A stretch of DNA of 33,499 bases from assembly GCA_026987075.1 (NCBI GenBank), contig JALSNI010000050.1, positions 1-33,499 on the forward strand, in the 5' to 3' direction. This stretch comes from Persephonella sp. (GTDB taxonomy: Bacteria; Aquificota; Aquificia; Aquificales; Hydrogenothermaceae). Below the pieces are notes generated by a model. That model was not told the origin of the DNA and ran no database searches. It worked only from the letters and a program-made list of their open reading frames with translations. A program made the position numbers and the translations under genes. This document shows, piece by piece, positions 1-7,428 of the stretch. Position 1 is the first letter of the stretch. Each line of letters starts with the position of its first letter.

Positions 1-48
1 GGCACGCCGCCAACGTTCGCGCTGAGCCAGGATCAAACTCTCCATACA
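1..48 (-). rRNA. rrs: 16S ribosomal RNA, 5' end (partial)
   Basis: The reverse complement of 22-41 is the universal bacterial 16S start, AGAGTTTGATCCTGGCTCAG, followed by GCGAACGTTGGCGGCGTGCC running off the window edge. By analogy with E. coli numbering, where this motif begins at base 8, the mature 5' end should lie near 48. Only about 48 bases are inside the window, so the organism cannot be named from it. The GCGAACG continuation fits Aquificales. The gene is transcribed away from the efflux operon on the same strand. Confidence 0.97.
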
Positions 49-101
49 AAATCTTATCCTTTCCCTGGCCCTCAGCTCCCTTATTCCCTATGCCAAGTAG
101 C

Positions 102-122
102 CTTTAACACAGATAGTTAAAG
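102..122 (-). other. rRNA leader stem-loop
   Basis: On the minus strand CTTTAAC (122-116) pairs perfectly with GTTAAAG (108-102) around a 7-nt loop. It lies in the transcribed leader between the P2 promoter and 16S. Position and size suit a boxB-like antitermination element. A TGCTCTTA string resembling boxA is at 136-129, but it is so close to the predicted transcription start that its role is doubtful. Assignment is inference; the stem itself is plain in the sequence. Confidence 0.45.
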
Positions 123-143
123 CGACCCTAAGAGCAGATGAAC

Positions 144-172
144 AGTATATATGTATTTTTCTCAGCTGTCAA
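144..172 (-). promoter_or_regulatory. Main 16S rRNA promoter (P2)
   Basis: On the minus strand a perfect -35 TTGACA (172-167) is followed by a 17-nt spacer and a near-perfect -10 TATACT (149-144). Immediately upstream (189-175) is an A/T tract typical of an UP element. Transcription would start near 137, about 90 nt before mature 16S. This is the strongest sigma-70-type promoter in the window, as expected for an rrn operon. Confidence 0.85.
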
Positions 173-219
173 GCTTATTTTATTTTTTTCAAGTAGCCTT
201 AACTAACAGGGTTATACAA

Positions 220-246
220 TTTATAACGATAAATCTATTTTGTCAA
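220..246 (-). promoter_or_regulatory. Upstream rRNA promoter (P1), overlapping the end of cusA
   Basis: A perfect -35 TTGACA (246-241 on the minus strand) is followed, after a short 15-nt spacer, by TATAAA (225-220). The -35 box lies within the last codons of the RND pump gene, whose stop is at 237-235. Tandem P1/P2 promoters are common for rrn operons. The short spacer makes this one less certain than P2. Confidence 0.5.
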
Positions 247-3200
247 GTATTTTTTATTCTGAAAAACAGAATATATGGCAGGTATCACCAAAAGGGTAAG
301 AACAGCTGAGGATATAACACCTCCTATCATTGGGGCTGCTATTCTCTGCATAACTTCTGAACCTACACCTGTTATATACATAAGGGGAATAAGACCTGCA
401 AGTATTGTTATAACAGTCATCATTTTTGGCCTTACCCTGAGGACTGCCCCTTCATAAACTGCTTCCATAAAATCAGATTTGTTTAATTTGCCTTTCTGGG
501 ACAGTTTTTTCTTCACAGCCTCTTCCAGGTACACAACCATAACAATAGCTGTTTCTGCTGCAACGCCAAGGAGTGCTAAAAATCCAACAACAACTGCAAT
601 ACTCATATTAAAATTCAGGTAATCTATATATAAGAGCCCTCCAATCAGTGCAAAAGGTAAAGAGAGCATCACTATGAGAGTGTTTGTTAAATCTTTAAAT
701 GTGATGTAAACCAGAAGGAATATAATCAGAACTGTGAGGGGAATTATGTATTTCAGTCTTTCTTTTGCATGTTGAAGGTACTGGCTCTGTCCAGCCCACT
801 CTATGAAATATCCCTCTGGAATTTTTATATGTTTCAAAGCCTCTGTTGCTGCATTAACATACTCTTCTGGCGTTACATTCTGCATAGGTGTTATATAAAC
901 AAACAACACCTTCATTCCTTTCTCTGACTTTATAACAGACGGTGCCTCTGCATAGTAGACTTTTGCCACTGCCTTTAAGGGTATCTGCTTACCATTTCCC
1001 ACCGGTATGTAAAGATTTTTTATCTCTTCAACATTGTTTCTGTAGTCCAGAGGATATCTGAGGAGTATAGGGTACCTTTCAAGTCCGTTGTAGAACTGTG
1101 ATACAGGCATTCCTCCCATAGCTGTCTGTATAAAGCTGTTTATCTCATCAACAGACAGGTTATATCTGGACAGTTTTTCCCTATCTATTTCAATGTTCAG
1201 GTAATACCCGTTTGAAACTCTGTCTGCAAATACTGACATGGTTTGCGGTATTGATTTGAGAGCTTTTTCTATCTGTGAACCTATCTCTTGAAGCTTTTTC
1301 AAATCTGCACCATAGATTTTTATACCTAAAGGTGTCCTTATTCCTGTAAGGAGCATATCTATTCTTCCTCTTATAGGATAAGTCCAGCTGTTTGTCAGTC
1401 CGGGTATCTGTAGTTTCTCGTCCATCTCCTGCATCAGTTTTTCGTATGTCATTCCTTCCCGCCAGTACTCTTTAGGTTTAAAGGTGATAATAGTTTCTAT
1501 CATAGAAAGTGGAGCCGGGTCTGTTGCTGTCTCTGCTCTTCCTGCCTTACCAAAAACAGTATCAACCTCAGGAAATGATGCGATTATTCTGTCTGTAATC
1601 TGTGTCAGCTTTTTTGCCTGTGTTACAGATATACCGGGAGGTGTAACAGGCATATACATAAAGGTCTGCTCATTCATCATAGGCATAAATTCCCAGGAGA
1701 GTTTTTTGTACAGTGGATATATAGAGAGTATAGCTAAAACGGTAAGGAACAAAACAAGATACCTGATTTTAAGAGTAAGTTTTATCAGTGGTGAGTAGCT
1801 TTTTATCATAACGAAACTAACAGGATTCTTCATCTCAGGAAGAATTCTGCCCTTAATCAGATAAATCATCAGAACAGGAACAAGGGTAACAGCTAAAACA
1901 GAGGCTGCAAGCATAGTAAAGGTCTTTGTGTAGGCAAGGGGTTTAAAAAGCATTCCTTCCTGTCCTGTCAGAGCAAAAACAGGTAAGAAAGAAACCACAA
2001 TAATCAGAAGGGCAAAGAATACAGGCTTTCCCACCTGAATAGATGATTTTATTACAGCATCAATTCTGTCTTTTTCTGTTATTTCTCCCTTTTCTTTTTT
2101 CAGCCTCTCTATATGTTTATGAACATTCTCAACCATAATGATAGCACCATCAACAAGGGCTCCAATGGCAATAGCAATTCCTCCTAAAGACATGATGTTT
2201 GATGTGATGCCTAACATTTTCATAAACAAAAATCCTGAAAGGACTGCGAGGGGAAGGGTTATAATTATAACGAGAGCACTCCTTATATGTAAGAGAAACA
2301 GGGTTATCACTATAAGAACAATAATACTTTCCTCAAACAGTGCCCTTTTTAGTGTGTTTATCGCTTTTTCTATAAGCTCTGACCTGTCGTAGGTAGTGAT
2401 AATTTTTATGTCTTCTGGAAGGGATTGCTGAAGCTCACGGAGTTTTTGCTTTACTTTCTGTATTACGCTGTAAGCATTTTCTCCGAACCTCATCACAACA
2501 ATTCCACCTACAACCTCACCAAGACCATTAAGATCTGCAACTCCTCTTCTTCCCATAGGGACAAGCTGAACTGTAGCAATATCTTTTATCCTGAGTGGTG
2601 TGCCGTCTTTTAAGGTTTTTACTGTTATCTCTCTTATATCATCAAGATTTCTCAGATATCCCAGTCCCTGTATAATAAATTCAAAACCGTTTTTTTCTAC
2701 CGTTCCTCCTCCAACATCGTTGTTATTGCTTCTAACGGCTTTCAACACATCTTTGATAGAGATGTTATACTCTCTCAGCTTTTCCGGTTTTACTGTTATC
2801 TGGTATCCTTTTACAAATCCACCGATAGATGCAACCTCTGCAACTCCATCAACTCCAAGAAGTGCATATCTGAGATACCAGTCCTGCAGTGTCCTGAGCT
2901 GCCATAGATTTCTCTTTTCTGAAAACAGCGCATACTCGTAAACCCATCCAACACCTGTAGCATCTGGTCCTATAGTTATCTCCGCTGTTTTTGGAAGTTT
3001 GTCCTTTATCTGTGAAAGGTACTCTAACACTCTGCTTCGCGCCCAGTATATATCTGTACCTTCTTTAAAAATCACATATACGGCAGATGTTTCAAATGAG
3101 GAAACACCTCTGACTGTCTCTATTTCAGGGGCTGAAAGGAGAACAGAAACTATAGGATAGGTAAGCTGGTCTTCAATCACAGAAGGGGACTGGCCTGTCC

Positions 3201-3357
3201 ATTTTGAGTATATGATTACCTGTGGTGGGGAGAGGTCTGGAATAGCATCAAGAGGTGTCTTTTTTAGAGCCCATATTGATGCTCCAATCAGAATAACAAC
3301 AAGAGATAAAACGATAAGTTTATTCTTTACAGACCATCGGATAACGCTTTCTATCAT
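235..3357 (-). CDS. cusA: CusA/CzcA-family heavy-metal RND efflux pump, Cu(I)/Ag(I) type
   Basis: Inner-membrane proton-driven trimeric pump of a Cus-type tripartite exporter, about 1040 residues, full length for the HME-RND family. Seen: the N-terminal helix 'RWSVKNKLIVLSL', the TM4 motif GALVDGAIIMVEN with the proton-relay Asp403, and all three methionines of the CusA metal path: Met569 (in MYMPVTPPGI), Met619 (in PLSMIE) and Met668 (in RIDMLLTGI). These correspond to E. coli CusA Met573, 623 and 672, so monovalent copper/silver is more likely than zinc/cobalt. An upstream TTG at 3372 is in frame and overlaps the cusB stop, but the ATG at 3357 has a good ribosome site (AGGGTGG) just before it, so I chose that. 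Last gene of the efflux operon. Its 3' end contains an rRNA promoter, and I see no terminator before 16S. Confidence 0.93.
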   Translation of the reverse strand: MIESVIRWSVKNKLIVLSLVVILIGASIWALKKTPLDAIPDLSPPQVIIYSKWTGQSPSVIEDQLTYPIVSVLLSAPEIETVRGVSSFETSAVYVIFKEGTDIYWARSRVLEYLSQIKDKLPKTAEITIGPDATGVGWVYEYALFSEKRNLWQLRTLQDWYLRYALLGVDGVAEVASIGGFVKGYQITVKPEKLREYNISIKDVLKAVRSNNNDVGGGTVEKNGFEFIIQGLGYLRNLDDIREITVKTLKDGTPLRIKDIATVQLVPMGRRGVADLNGLGEVVGGIVVMRFGENAYSVIQKVKQKLRELQQSLPEDIKIITTYDRSELIEKAINTLKRALFEESIIVLIVITLFLLHIRSALVIIITLPLAVLSGFLFMKMLGITSNIMSLGGIAIAIGALVDGAIIMVENVHKHIERLKKEKGEITEKDRIDAVIKSSIQVGKPVFFALLIIVVSFLPVFALTGQEGMLFKPLAYTKTFTMLAASVLAVTLVPVLMIYLIKGRILPEMKNPVSFVMIKSYSPLIKLTLKIRYLVLFLTVLAILSIYPLYKKLSWEFMPMMNEQTFMYMPVTPPGISVTQAKKLTQITDRIIASFPEVDTVFGKAGRAETATDPAPLSMIETIITFKPKEYWREGMTYEKLMQEMDEKLQIPGLTNSWTYPIRGRIDMLLTGIRTPLGIKIYGADLKKLQEIGSQIEKALKSIPQTMSVFADRVSNGYYLNIEIDREKLSRYNLSVDEINSFIQTAMGGMPVSQFYNGLERYPILLRYPLDYRNNVEEIKNLYIPVGNGKQIPLKAVAKVYYAEAPSVIKSEKGMKVLFVYITPMQNVTPEEYVNAATEALKHIKIPEGYFIEWAGQSQYLQHAKERLKYIIPLTVLIIFLLVYITFKDLTNTLIVMLSLPFALIGGLLYIDYLNFNMSIAVVVGFLALLGVAAETAIVMVVYLEEAVKKKLSQKGKLNKSDFMEAVYEGAVLRVRPKMMTVITILAGLIPLMYITGVGSEVMQRIAAPMIGGVISSAVLTLLVIPAIYSVFQNKKYLTK

Positions 3358-3368
3358 CTTTCCACCCT

Positions 3369-4541
3369 TCAATGATGATGATGCATCATTTTCATTTCTT
3401 TTTTACCTTTGGAGTATTTACCTTTTAGCTGGGCATCTGCATCAAGAAGAAACAGTGCAGAGTTTGCAACAACCATTCCTCTATGAAGACCTTTTTTTAT
3501 CTGGTAGTAATCGTCTGCGTAAACCCCTAATCTGACGAATACCGGTTCAAACACTCCTTTTTCTTTCTGAACAAAAACAACCTGCCTTTTTCCTGTGTCC
3601 AAAACTGCTGTTTCTGGAAGAGTAAGGAACTTACCTAAAGGAACCTGAATTTTTAGCTCCCCGTACATTCCCGGATAATACATTTTGCCTGTATTGTTAA
3701 CGACAACTCTTACTTTCAGTGTTCTGTTTTTTTCATCCATCATAGGGTATATGTAATCAACAACTCCTTCCATCTTTCTGTCTGGGTATGACAGAAAGTA
3801 AAACTGAACTTTCTGTCCCTTTCTGATAAATGGAATGTCATCTTCGTATATGTCTGCAATCAGCCACAGGTTCTGATGTTTTGCAATTCTCATAACAGGC
3901 TTTCCTTCTTTAACATAAGAGCCTAAATAAACAAACTTCTCCATTACCCAGCCGTCGTAAGGGGAATACAGGGTTATACTTTTCACCACCTTTTTTGTTT
4001 TCAGTATCTTTTCTATCTGTTTATCTGTAATGTCCCAGTATTTGAGCCTCTTGTATGCTGCTTCGTAAAGCTCTTTTGCTGACTTTTTTAAAACTCTGTC
4101 AGAGCTGTTTTTCATCTTTTGATAATACTGGTATGCCCTGAGTAATTCTTCCTGTGCTGAAACAAGCTCTGGACTGTAAACAGAAAGGAGAGGCTGGCCT
4201 TTTTTTACGTATTTTCCTGTAAAATCTGCATACAGTTTTTCCACATAACCAGATATTTTAAATGTGATATCCTTCAGGTCATTTTCTGGATGCTCTAACT
4301 TTCCAAAACCTTTTATATTTTTGGTTAAAAATCTCTCTTCCACTACTGTTGTGTCAATGTTAAACATCTGACTAATCTGACCTGTATTAACAGGTTTGAC
4401 TGCTGTCTGGGGCAGTTTTTCTGACTGAACTTCAGGAGTTTTATCTTCTATCTGTGGAAAGCTTTTGGAAAAAAACAGGAAAGAACCCACTGCTCCTATG
4501 ACCAGACCGGCAATAAGAAAAAGTAGCATCTTTAGCTTCAT
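3369..4541 (-). CDS. cusB: CusB-like periplasmic adaptor (membrane fusion protein) with His/Met tail
   Basis: Adaptor linking the RND pump to the outer membrane channel, 390 residues. Seen: an N-terminal membrane anchor (about residues 5-26), a barrel-sandwich (lipoyl-like) half with 'YVEKLYADFTGKYVKKGQ', an alpha-hairpin rich in Gln/Lys/Tyr (about 125-185), the return half with 'SPYDGWV', and the beta-barrel region with 'LWLIADIYEDDIPFIRKG'. This matches the CusB subgroup of HlyD-like adaptors. The protein ends in MKMMHHHH, which is encoded by the genome and is not a cloning tag. It probably binds copper or another soft metal. The start ATG overlaps the preceding stop (ATGA) and the stop overlaps the region just before cusA, so translation is probably coupled. 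Confidence 0.9.
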   Translation of the reverse strand: MKLKMLLFLIAGLVIGAVGSFLFFSKSFPQIEDKTPEVQSEKLPQTAVKPVNTGQISQMFNIDTTVVEERFLTKNIKGFGKLEHPENDLKDITFKISGYVEKLYADFTGKYVKKGQPLLSVYSPELVSAQEELLRAYQYYQKMKNSSDRVLKKSAKELYEAAYKRLKYWDITDKQIEKILKTKKVVKSITLYSPYDGWVMEKFVYLGSYVKEGKPVMRIAKHQNLWLIADIYEDDIPFIRKGQKVQFYFLSYPDRKMEGVVDYIYPMMDEKNRTLKVRVVVNNTGKMYYPGMYGELKIQVPLGKFLTLPETAVLDTGKRQVVFVQKEKGVFEPVFVRLGVYADDYYQIKKGLHRGMVVANSALFLLDADAQLKGKYSKGKKEMKMMHHHH

Positions 4542-5734
4542 TTTATCTCTCCTGTCAGTTTTTCAATTTTTTTGACGGCTATGTTGTAAGAGGCAGTCTC
4601 TTCAATAATCTTATTTTTTACTGTCAGTATCTGGTTTATTGCCTTGAGCACATCAAAGATATTCTTCCTTCCAACCTGATACTCAGACAGGATACTTTCG
4701 TAAACAGAATGGGATATCTGACTCATTATATCTTTCAGTAGCTGATAACTTTCGTAGGAAGAGAGTGCATCGTAGTAACTTTCTTCCAACTGGGTCTTTA
4801 CCTCTCTGACAGTTGCCTTCAGCTGATTTTCTTCTTTCTCTTTCAGCAGTACATTTTGTAAAACAGCCCTGTCCTGTTTATTTTTCTTCCATACAGGAAG
4901 GTTAAAACTCAGACCTACAGAAATGTAATCCCTGTATCCCTTTCTGTAAGAGTAAGCTCCAAAAAATGCAAAATCCGGCTTGTATTCTAATTTAGCTAAT
5001 GAGACCTTCTCCTTCTGGAGTTTTACAAGCTGAAATCTTCTCTGAACTGCTGGATTATTTTTCAGTGCAGTGTCTATAAGAGTTTTTAATTCTGTTATCT
5101 TTTCAGGTTTTTCAGGGGATATCTTTATTTCCCTGTCTGAAAAATATCTGATGCGGGACTTTATCCTTTTCAGTCTGTTTTTCAGAACTATCTCCTTTCT
5201 CTGGAGCTGTGTGAGAAAAAACTGGGCATCAAACACCTCTGACTGGGATGCTTTCCCCACAGAGTAGAGGGTTGTGGTGAGAGATATTAAATCCTGAGCT
5301 ACTTTTTCATACTCTTTTACTATTTTCAGCTTTTCCTCCACTTCCCACATTCTGTAAGCTGCCTGATAAAGCTGAAACATCAGCTCCTGTTTTTTTTCTA
5401 AAAGTGCATAATACCTGCTTCTGTATCTACTCTTTACTATCTGAGACTTTTTTTCTCTTTTGCTGTAAAGAGGGTAGGATTGCAAAAGCTTCAGCTCTAT
5501 AGACTGCATAGGCTCTAAGTTTCTGTCAAATGGTCTGTAAAAAAGCTGAACATCTTTAACAGCAACACTGAAAATCGGGTCTGGAAGTGAAAGCTCGTAA
5601 ATTTCTTTTTCTTTGAGGCTCTTCAGCTCTCTGTCTATGGCTTTTATCTCCGGATGATTTTTTATAATCTCTCCTATCTCTACTCCAAATGCTACAACAT
5701 GTAGTAATAAAACAGAAAAAATAATAAATCTCAT
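4538..5734 (-). CDS. TolC/CusC-family outer membrane efflux protein
   Basis: Outer membrane channel component, 398 residues, slightly short for the TolC/OEP family. Seen: a signal peptide (about residues 1-18, ending VVAFG) and two OEP-like halves rich in long amphipathic helices. The first includes 'LYSVGKASQSEVFDAQF', the second 'ILSEYQVGRKNIFDVLKA'; these are the two symmetric family signatures. It sits between the protease gene and the adaptor, with ATGA overlaps on both sides, so it is almost certainly the partner channel of the CusBA-like pump. Low Met content gives no specific metal clue. Substrate is inferred from neighbours. Confidence 0.87.
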   Translation of the reverse strand: MRFIIFSVLLLHVVAFGVEIGEIIKNHPEIKAIDRELKSLKEKEIYELSLPDPIFSVAVKDVQLFYRPFDRNLEPMQSIELKLLQSYPLYSKREKKSQIVKSRYRSRYYALLEKKQELMFQLYQAAYRMWEVEEKLKIVKEYEKVAQDLISLTTTLYSVGKASQSEVFDAQFFLTQLQRKEIVLKNRLKRIKSRIRYFSDREIKISPEKPEKITELKTLIDTALKNNPAVQRRFQLVKLQKEKVSLAKLEYKPDFAFFGAYSYRKGYRDYISVGLSFNLPVWKKNKQDRAVLQNVLLKEKEENQLKATVREVKTQLEESYYDALSSYESYQLLKDIMSQISHSVYESILSEYQVGRKNIFDVLKAINQILTVKNKIIEETASYNIAVKKIEKLTGEIK

Positions 5735-6516
5735 CCCATAACTCCGCAGAAGCAGGTTTTATAAAGATATAATAACACAGCCGTAAGCTGTAAAATCAGT
5801 AAAGGGATAATCCATATTTTTGTCAGAGGTGGAAATCTGTCTTCAGAAATAAAATGGAATCTACTTTCTGAAAAGTTATATCCAGAAGGCTGAAGAAGGC
5901 TAAACTCTTTTATTTTCAAAATTGCCCCAAGCAACGTTGTTTTTGAGACTTTTTTCAGTGCGTATCTATCTGCATAGATTTCAGACACAATAACGAGCTC
6001 TTTTAGCAGTCTGTTTTTTAGTTTTTCTGGCAGTAGAGAAAGAATAGTATCAGCAATCAGATATCTAAAAGCATCAAGATGCTTAAGGTGTCCCTGTTCG
6101 TGATGATACACTGCCCTTTTTTCATTCTTTCCAAGTTTTTTCAAAAAACCTGTAGAAAGAACAATGCTTTTTGAGAAGTTAAAGGATAAAATCTTTTCAC
6201 TGTCTATAACGATAATGTTTTTGTACCGCATAACAGAGAGACTGTCTATACTTCTTTTTACTGTGTAAAAATGATTTATGTTCTTAAAAGCTGTGAATGT
6301 CATTCTTACCAGATAAACAGTCATAACACAGAAAAGAAACAGATAAAATAACACATTTGCATGATTAAGCAAGAAGTAATCTATATGCATAACAGAAAAA
6401 CAGCTTTTAAGGTCGTTTATCCATAAAGGAACACCTGCAAAGAGCTTTAGATAAACAAACAGATAAACAAAAAGAAAAAAACCTGTCAGCAAAAATAGAG
6501 CATCACTCTTTTTCAT
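5731..6516 (-). CDS. M56 (BlaR1/MecR1-like) membrane zinc protease lacking a beta-lactam sensor domain
   Basis: Integral membrane metalloprotease, 261 residues. Seen: predicted membrane helices at about 7-28, 53-72 and 232-252, a zinc motif H139-E140-Q-G-H143 within 'YHHEQGHLKHLD', and a downstream 'SEIYADRYA' whose Glu179 is the likely third zinc ligand. In BlaR1/MecR1 this type of domain, when activated, leads to cleavage of the BlaI repressor. Those proteins also carry a C-terminal penicillin-binding domain; here the protein ends just after the last helix, so it cannot sense beta-lactams that way. It overlaps the blaI-like gene by 14 bp. I infer that it inactivates that repressor when metal or envelope stress is sensed. 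Confidence 0.8.
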   Translation of the reverse strand: MKKSDALFLLTGFFLFVYLFVYLKLFAGVPLWINDLKSCFSVMHIDYFLLNHANVLFYLFLFCVMTVYLVRMTFTAFKNINHFYTVKRSIDSLSVMRYKNIIVIDSEKILSFNFSKSIVLSTGFLKKLGKNEKRAVYHHEQGHLKHLDAFRYLIADTILSLLPEKLKNRLLKELVIVSEIYADRYALKKVSKTTLLGAILKIKEFSLLQPSGYNFSESRFHFISEDRFPPLTKIWIIPLLILQLTAVLLYLYKTCFCGVMG

Positions 6517-6937
6517 TTTTCACCTTTTTGTCTATCATTTCTCTCAGCTTTTTTATCTCCTCTTCTGACAGCTCTTCAATCACACCTTCAAAAGCAGCAA
6601 TACCGGAAGGACTGCTCTTGAGTATGTCAGTAACTACCTTTTTTGCAACCTCTTTTTCAAACTCTTCTCTGCTCATAACTGGATAGTATCTGTAGCCTTT
6701 TCCTTCTTTTTCTCTTCTCAGTATGCCTTTTTTATAAAGTCTGTCCATCACTGTCATAACTGTCGTGTGGGCGAACCTGCTTTCACCCAAATATGCTCTA
6801 ACCTCTTTAACTGTTCCACTGCCTTTTTTCCATAAAAACTCCATTATCTGTTCTTCAAGTTCTCCAAATGGGGAGGGTTTTTTCCTCTTGAATTTCAGCG
6901 TTTTAAATCCTTTTTTGAAAAACTCTATCATCTTCAC
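6503..6937 (-). CDS. BlaI/MecI/CopY-family winged-helix repressor
   Basis: Transcriptional repressor, 144 residues, slightly longer than usual BlaI (about 125). Seen: the winged-helix core 'ELEEQIMEFLWKKGSGTVKE', the recognition-helix region 'FAHTTVMTVMDRLYKKGIL' and the wing 'REKEGKGYRYYP', followed by a dimerisation segment with Lys/Glu helices. It lacks the C-terminal Cys motif typical of CopY, so direct copper sensing is not obvious. The adjacent M56 protease gene, and a BlaI-like palindrome before the operon's first gene at 7341-7359, suggest autoregulation of the efflux operon and induction by proteolysis. A separate repressor role elsewhere cannot be excluded. Confidence 0.88.
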   Translation of the reverse strand: MKMIEFFKKGFKTLKFKRKKPSPFGELEEQIMEFLWKKGSGTVKEVRAYLGESRFAHTTVMTVMDRLYKKGILRREKEGKGYRYYPVMSREEFEKEVAKKVVTDILKSSPSGIAAFEGVIEELSEEEIKKLREMIDKKVKNEKE

Positions 6938-6938
6938 C

Positions 6939-7325
6939 TCACAGATTAAAACCGAATTTTAACTTTTTTGTTTCTCCGTTTCTTTCCACATATATGGTTA
7001 TCTGCCACGTTCCACCCATAGATAAGTTTACGTCAGATTCGTAATAATCACCAGACTTTTTAACAGGATAGTCCATGCTCATCTCAGGCATTCCCGGCAT
7101 AGGAGGCATGTATCCGTTTATTTTTACCACTGCATCTGTCACAGCTTTTCCATTTTCATAAATCCTCAGCATCCATCTGTTTATCCCAACATGGGGAGGC
7201 TGGTCTGATGTGACAACAACCTTTAGACTTCCTTCTGAAAGCTCTTTCTTAAAACCTTCCTTCTGCGTGCAGGAAAATGCAAGTAAAAAAACAACTGGTA
7301 AAAAGAGCAGCACTATTTTTTTCAT
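6939..7325 (-). CDS. YtkA-like lipoprotein with Met-rich metal-binding loop
   Basis: Small exported protein, 128 residues, first gene of the efflux operon. Seen: a lipoprotein-type signal (MKKIVLLFLPVVFLLAFSC, Cys19 as the likely lipidated residue; Ala at -3 is not ideal). An immunoglobulin-like YtkA/FixH-type beta domain follows, containing 'GINRWMLRIYENGKAVTDA' and ending in '...KLKFGFNL'. Residues 73-84 hold five Met among prolines (MPPMPGMPEMSM), a pattern seen in Cu(I) chaperones. I infer a periplasmic copper/silver-binding protein feeding the pump. Good ribosome site (AGGAGAG) 6 nt before the ATG. Confidence 0.72.
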   Translation of the reverse strand: MKKIVLLFLPVVFLLAFSCTQKEGFKKELSEGSLKVVVTSDQPPHVGINRWMLRIYENGKAVTDAVVKINGYMPPMPGMPEMSMDYPVKKSGDYYESDVNLSMGGTWQITIYVERNGETKKLKFGFNL

Positions 7326-7340
7326 CTTTTCTCTCCTTTT

Positions 7341-7359
7341 ATACTATAACATGTAGTAT
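7341..7359 (-). promoter_or_regulatory. Likely BlaI-type operator of the efflux operon
   Basis: ATACTA (7341-7346) and TAGTAT (7354-7359) form perfect 6-nt inverted arms. On the minus strand the site contains TACTACATG, the same half-site as the known BlaI/MecI operator TACTACATATGTAGTA. It lies 16 nt before the lipoprotein start codon and covers any -10 element (TATAGT or TAGTAT). A TTGGAT at 7369-7364 could be the -35. The exact promoter is uncertain because the start site would be very close to the ribosome site. Confidence 0.7.
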
Positions 7360-7405
7360 TAATATCCAAAAATAAAAGAAAATAAAAAATGATTTTTATC
7401 ACAAA

Positions 7406-7423
7406 GCTGCCCCGAAGGGCAGC
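7406..7423 (-). terminator. Terminator hairpin after korB
   Basis: GCTGCCC and GGGCAGC form a perfect 7-bp GC-rich stem closed by a TTCG loop on the minus strand, starting 5 nt after the korB stop. On the minus strand only a short TTT follows; on the plus strand the stem is followed by ACTTTTT. It separates the kor operon from the efflux operon. Confidence 0.75.
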
Positions 7424-7428
7424 ACTTT

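Larger units (their letters stand above)
94..199 (-). repeat. Direct repeat in the rRNA leader/promoter region (94-103 and 190-199)
   Basis: CAAGTAGCCT occurs at 94-103 and 190-199 on the plus strand. Both copies are followed by T(T)TAAC, so on the minus strand each reads roughly GTTAA(A)GGCTACTTG. One copy precedes the UP-like tract of P2; the other lies in the transcribed leader next to the stem-loop. Function unknown; it could be a protein-binding site or an rRNA processing signal. Confidence 0.4.

Noticed and set aside
3369-3390. HHHH end of CusB as a cloning tag
   Set aside because: Only four His preceded by native-looking KEMKMM, in an otherwise ordinary chromosomal operon with overlapping genes.
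275-3535. Several plus-strand open frames inside cusA and cusB
   Set aside because: They are antisense shadows without ribosome sites, overlapping clearly conserved proteins.
5731-6937. A beta-lactam resistance system
   Set aside because: No beta-lactamase or penicillin-binding protein is present, and the protease lacks a sensor domain; all other genes are for metal efflux.
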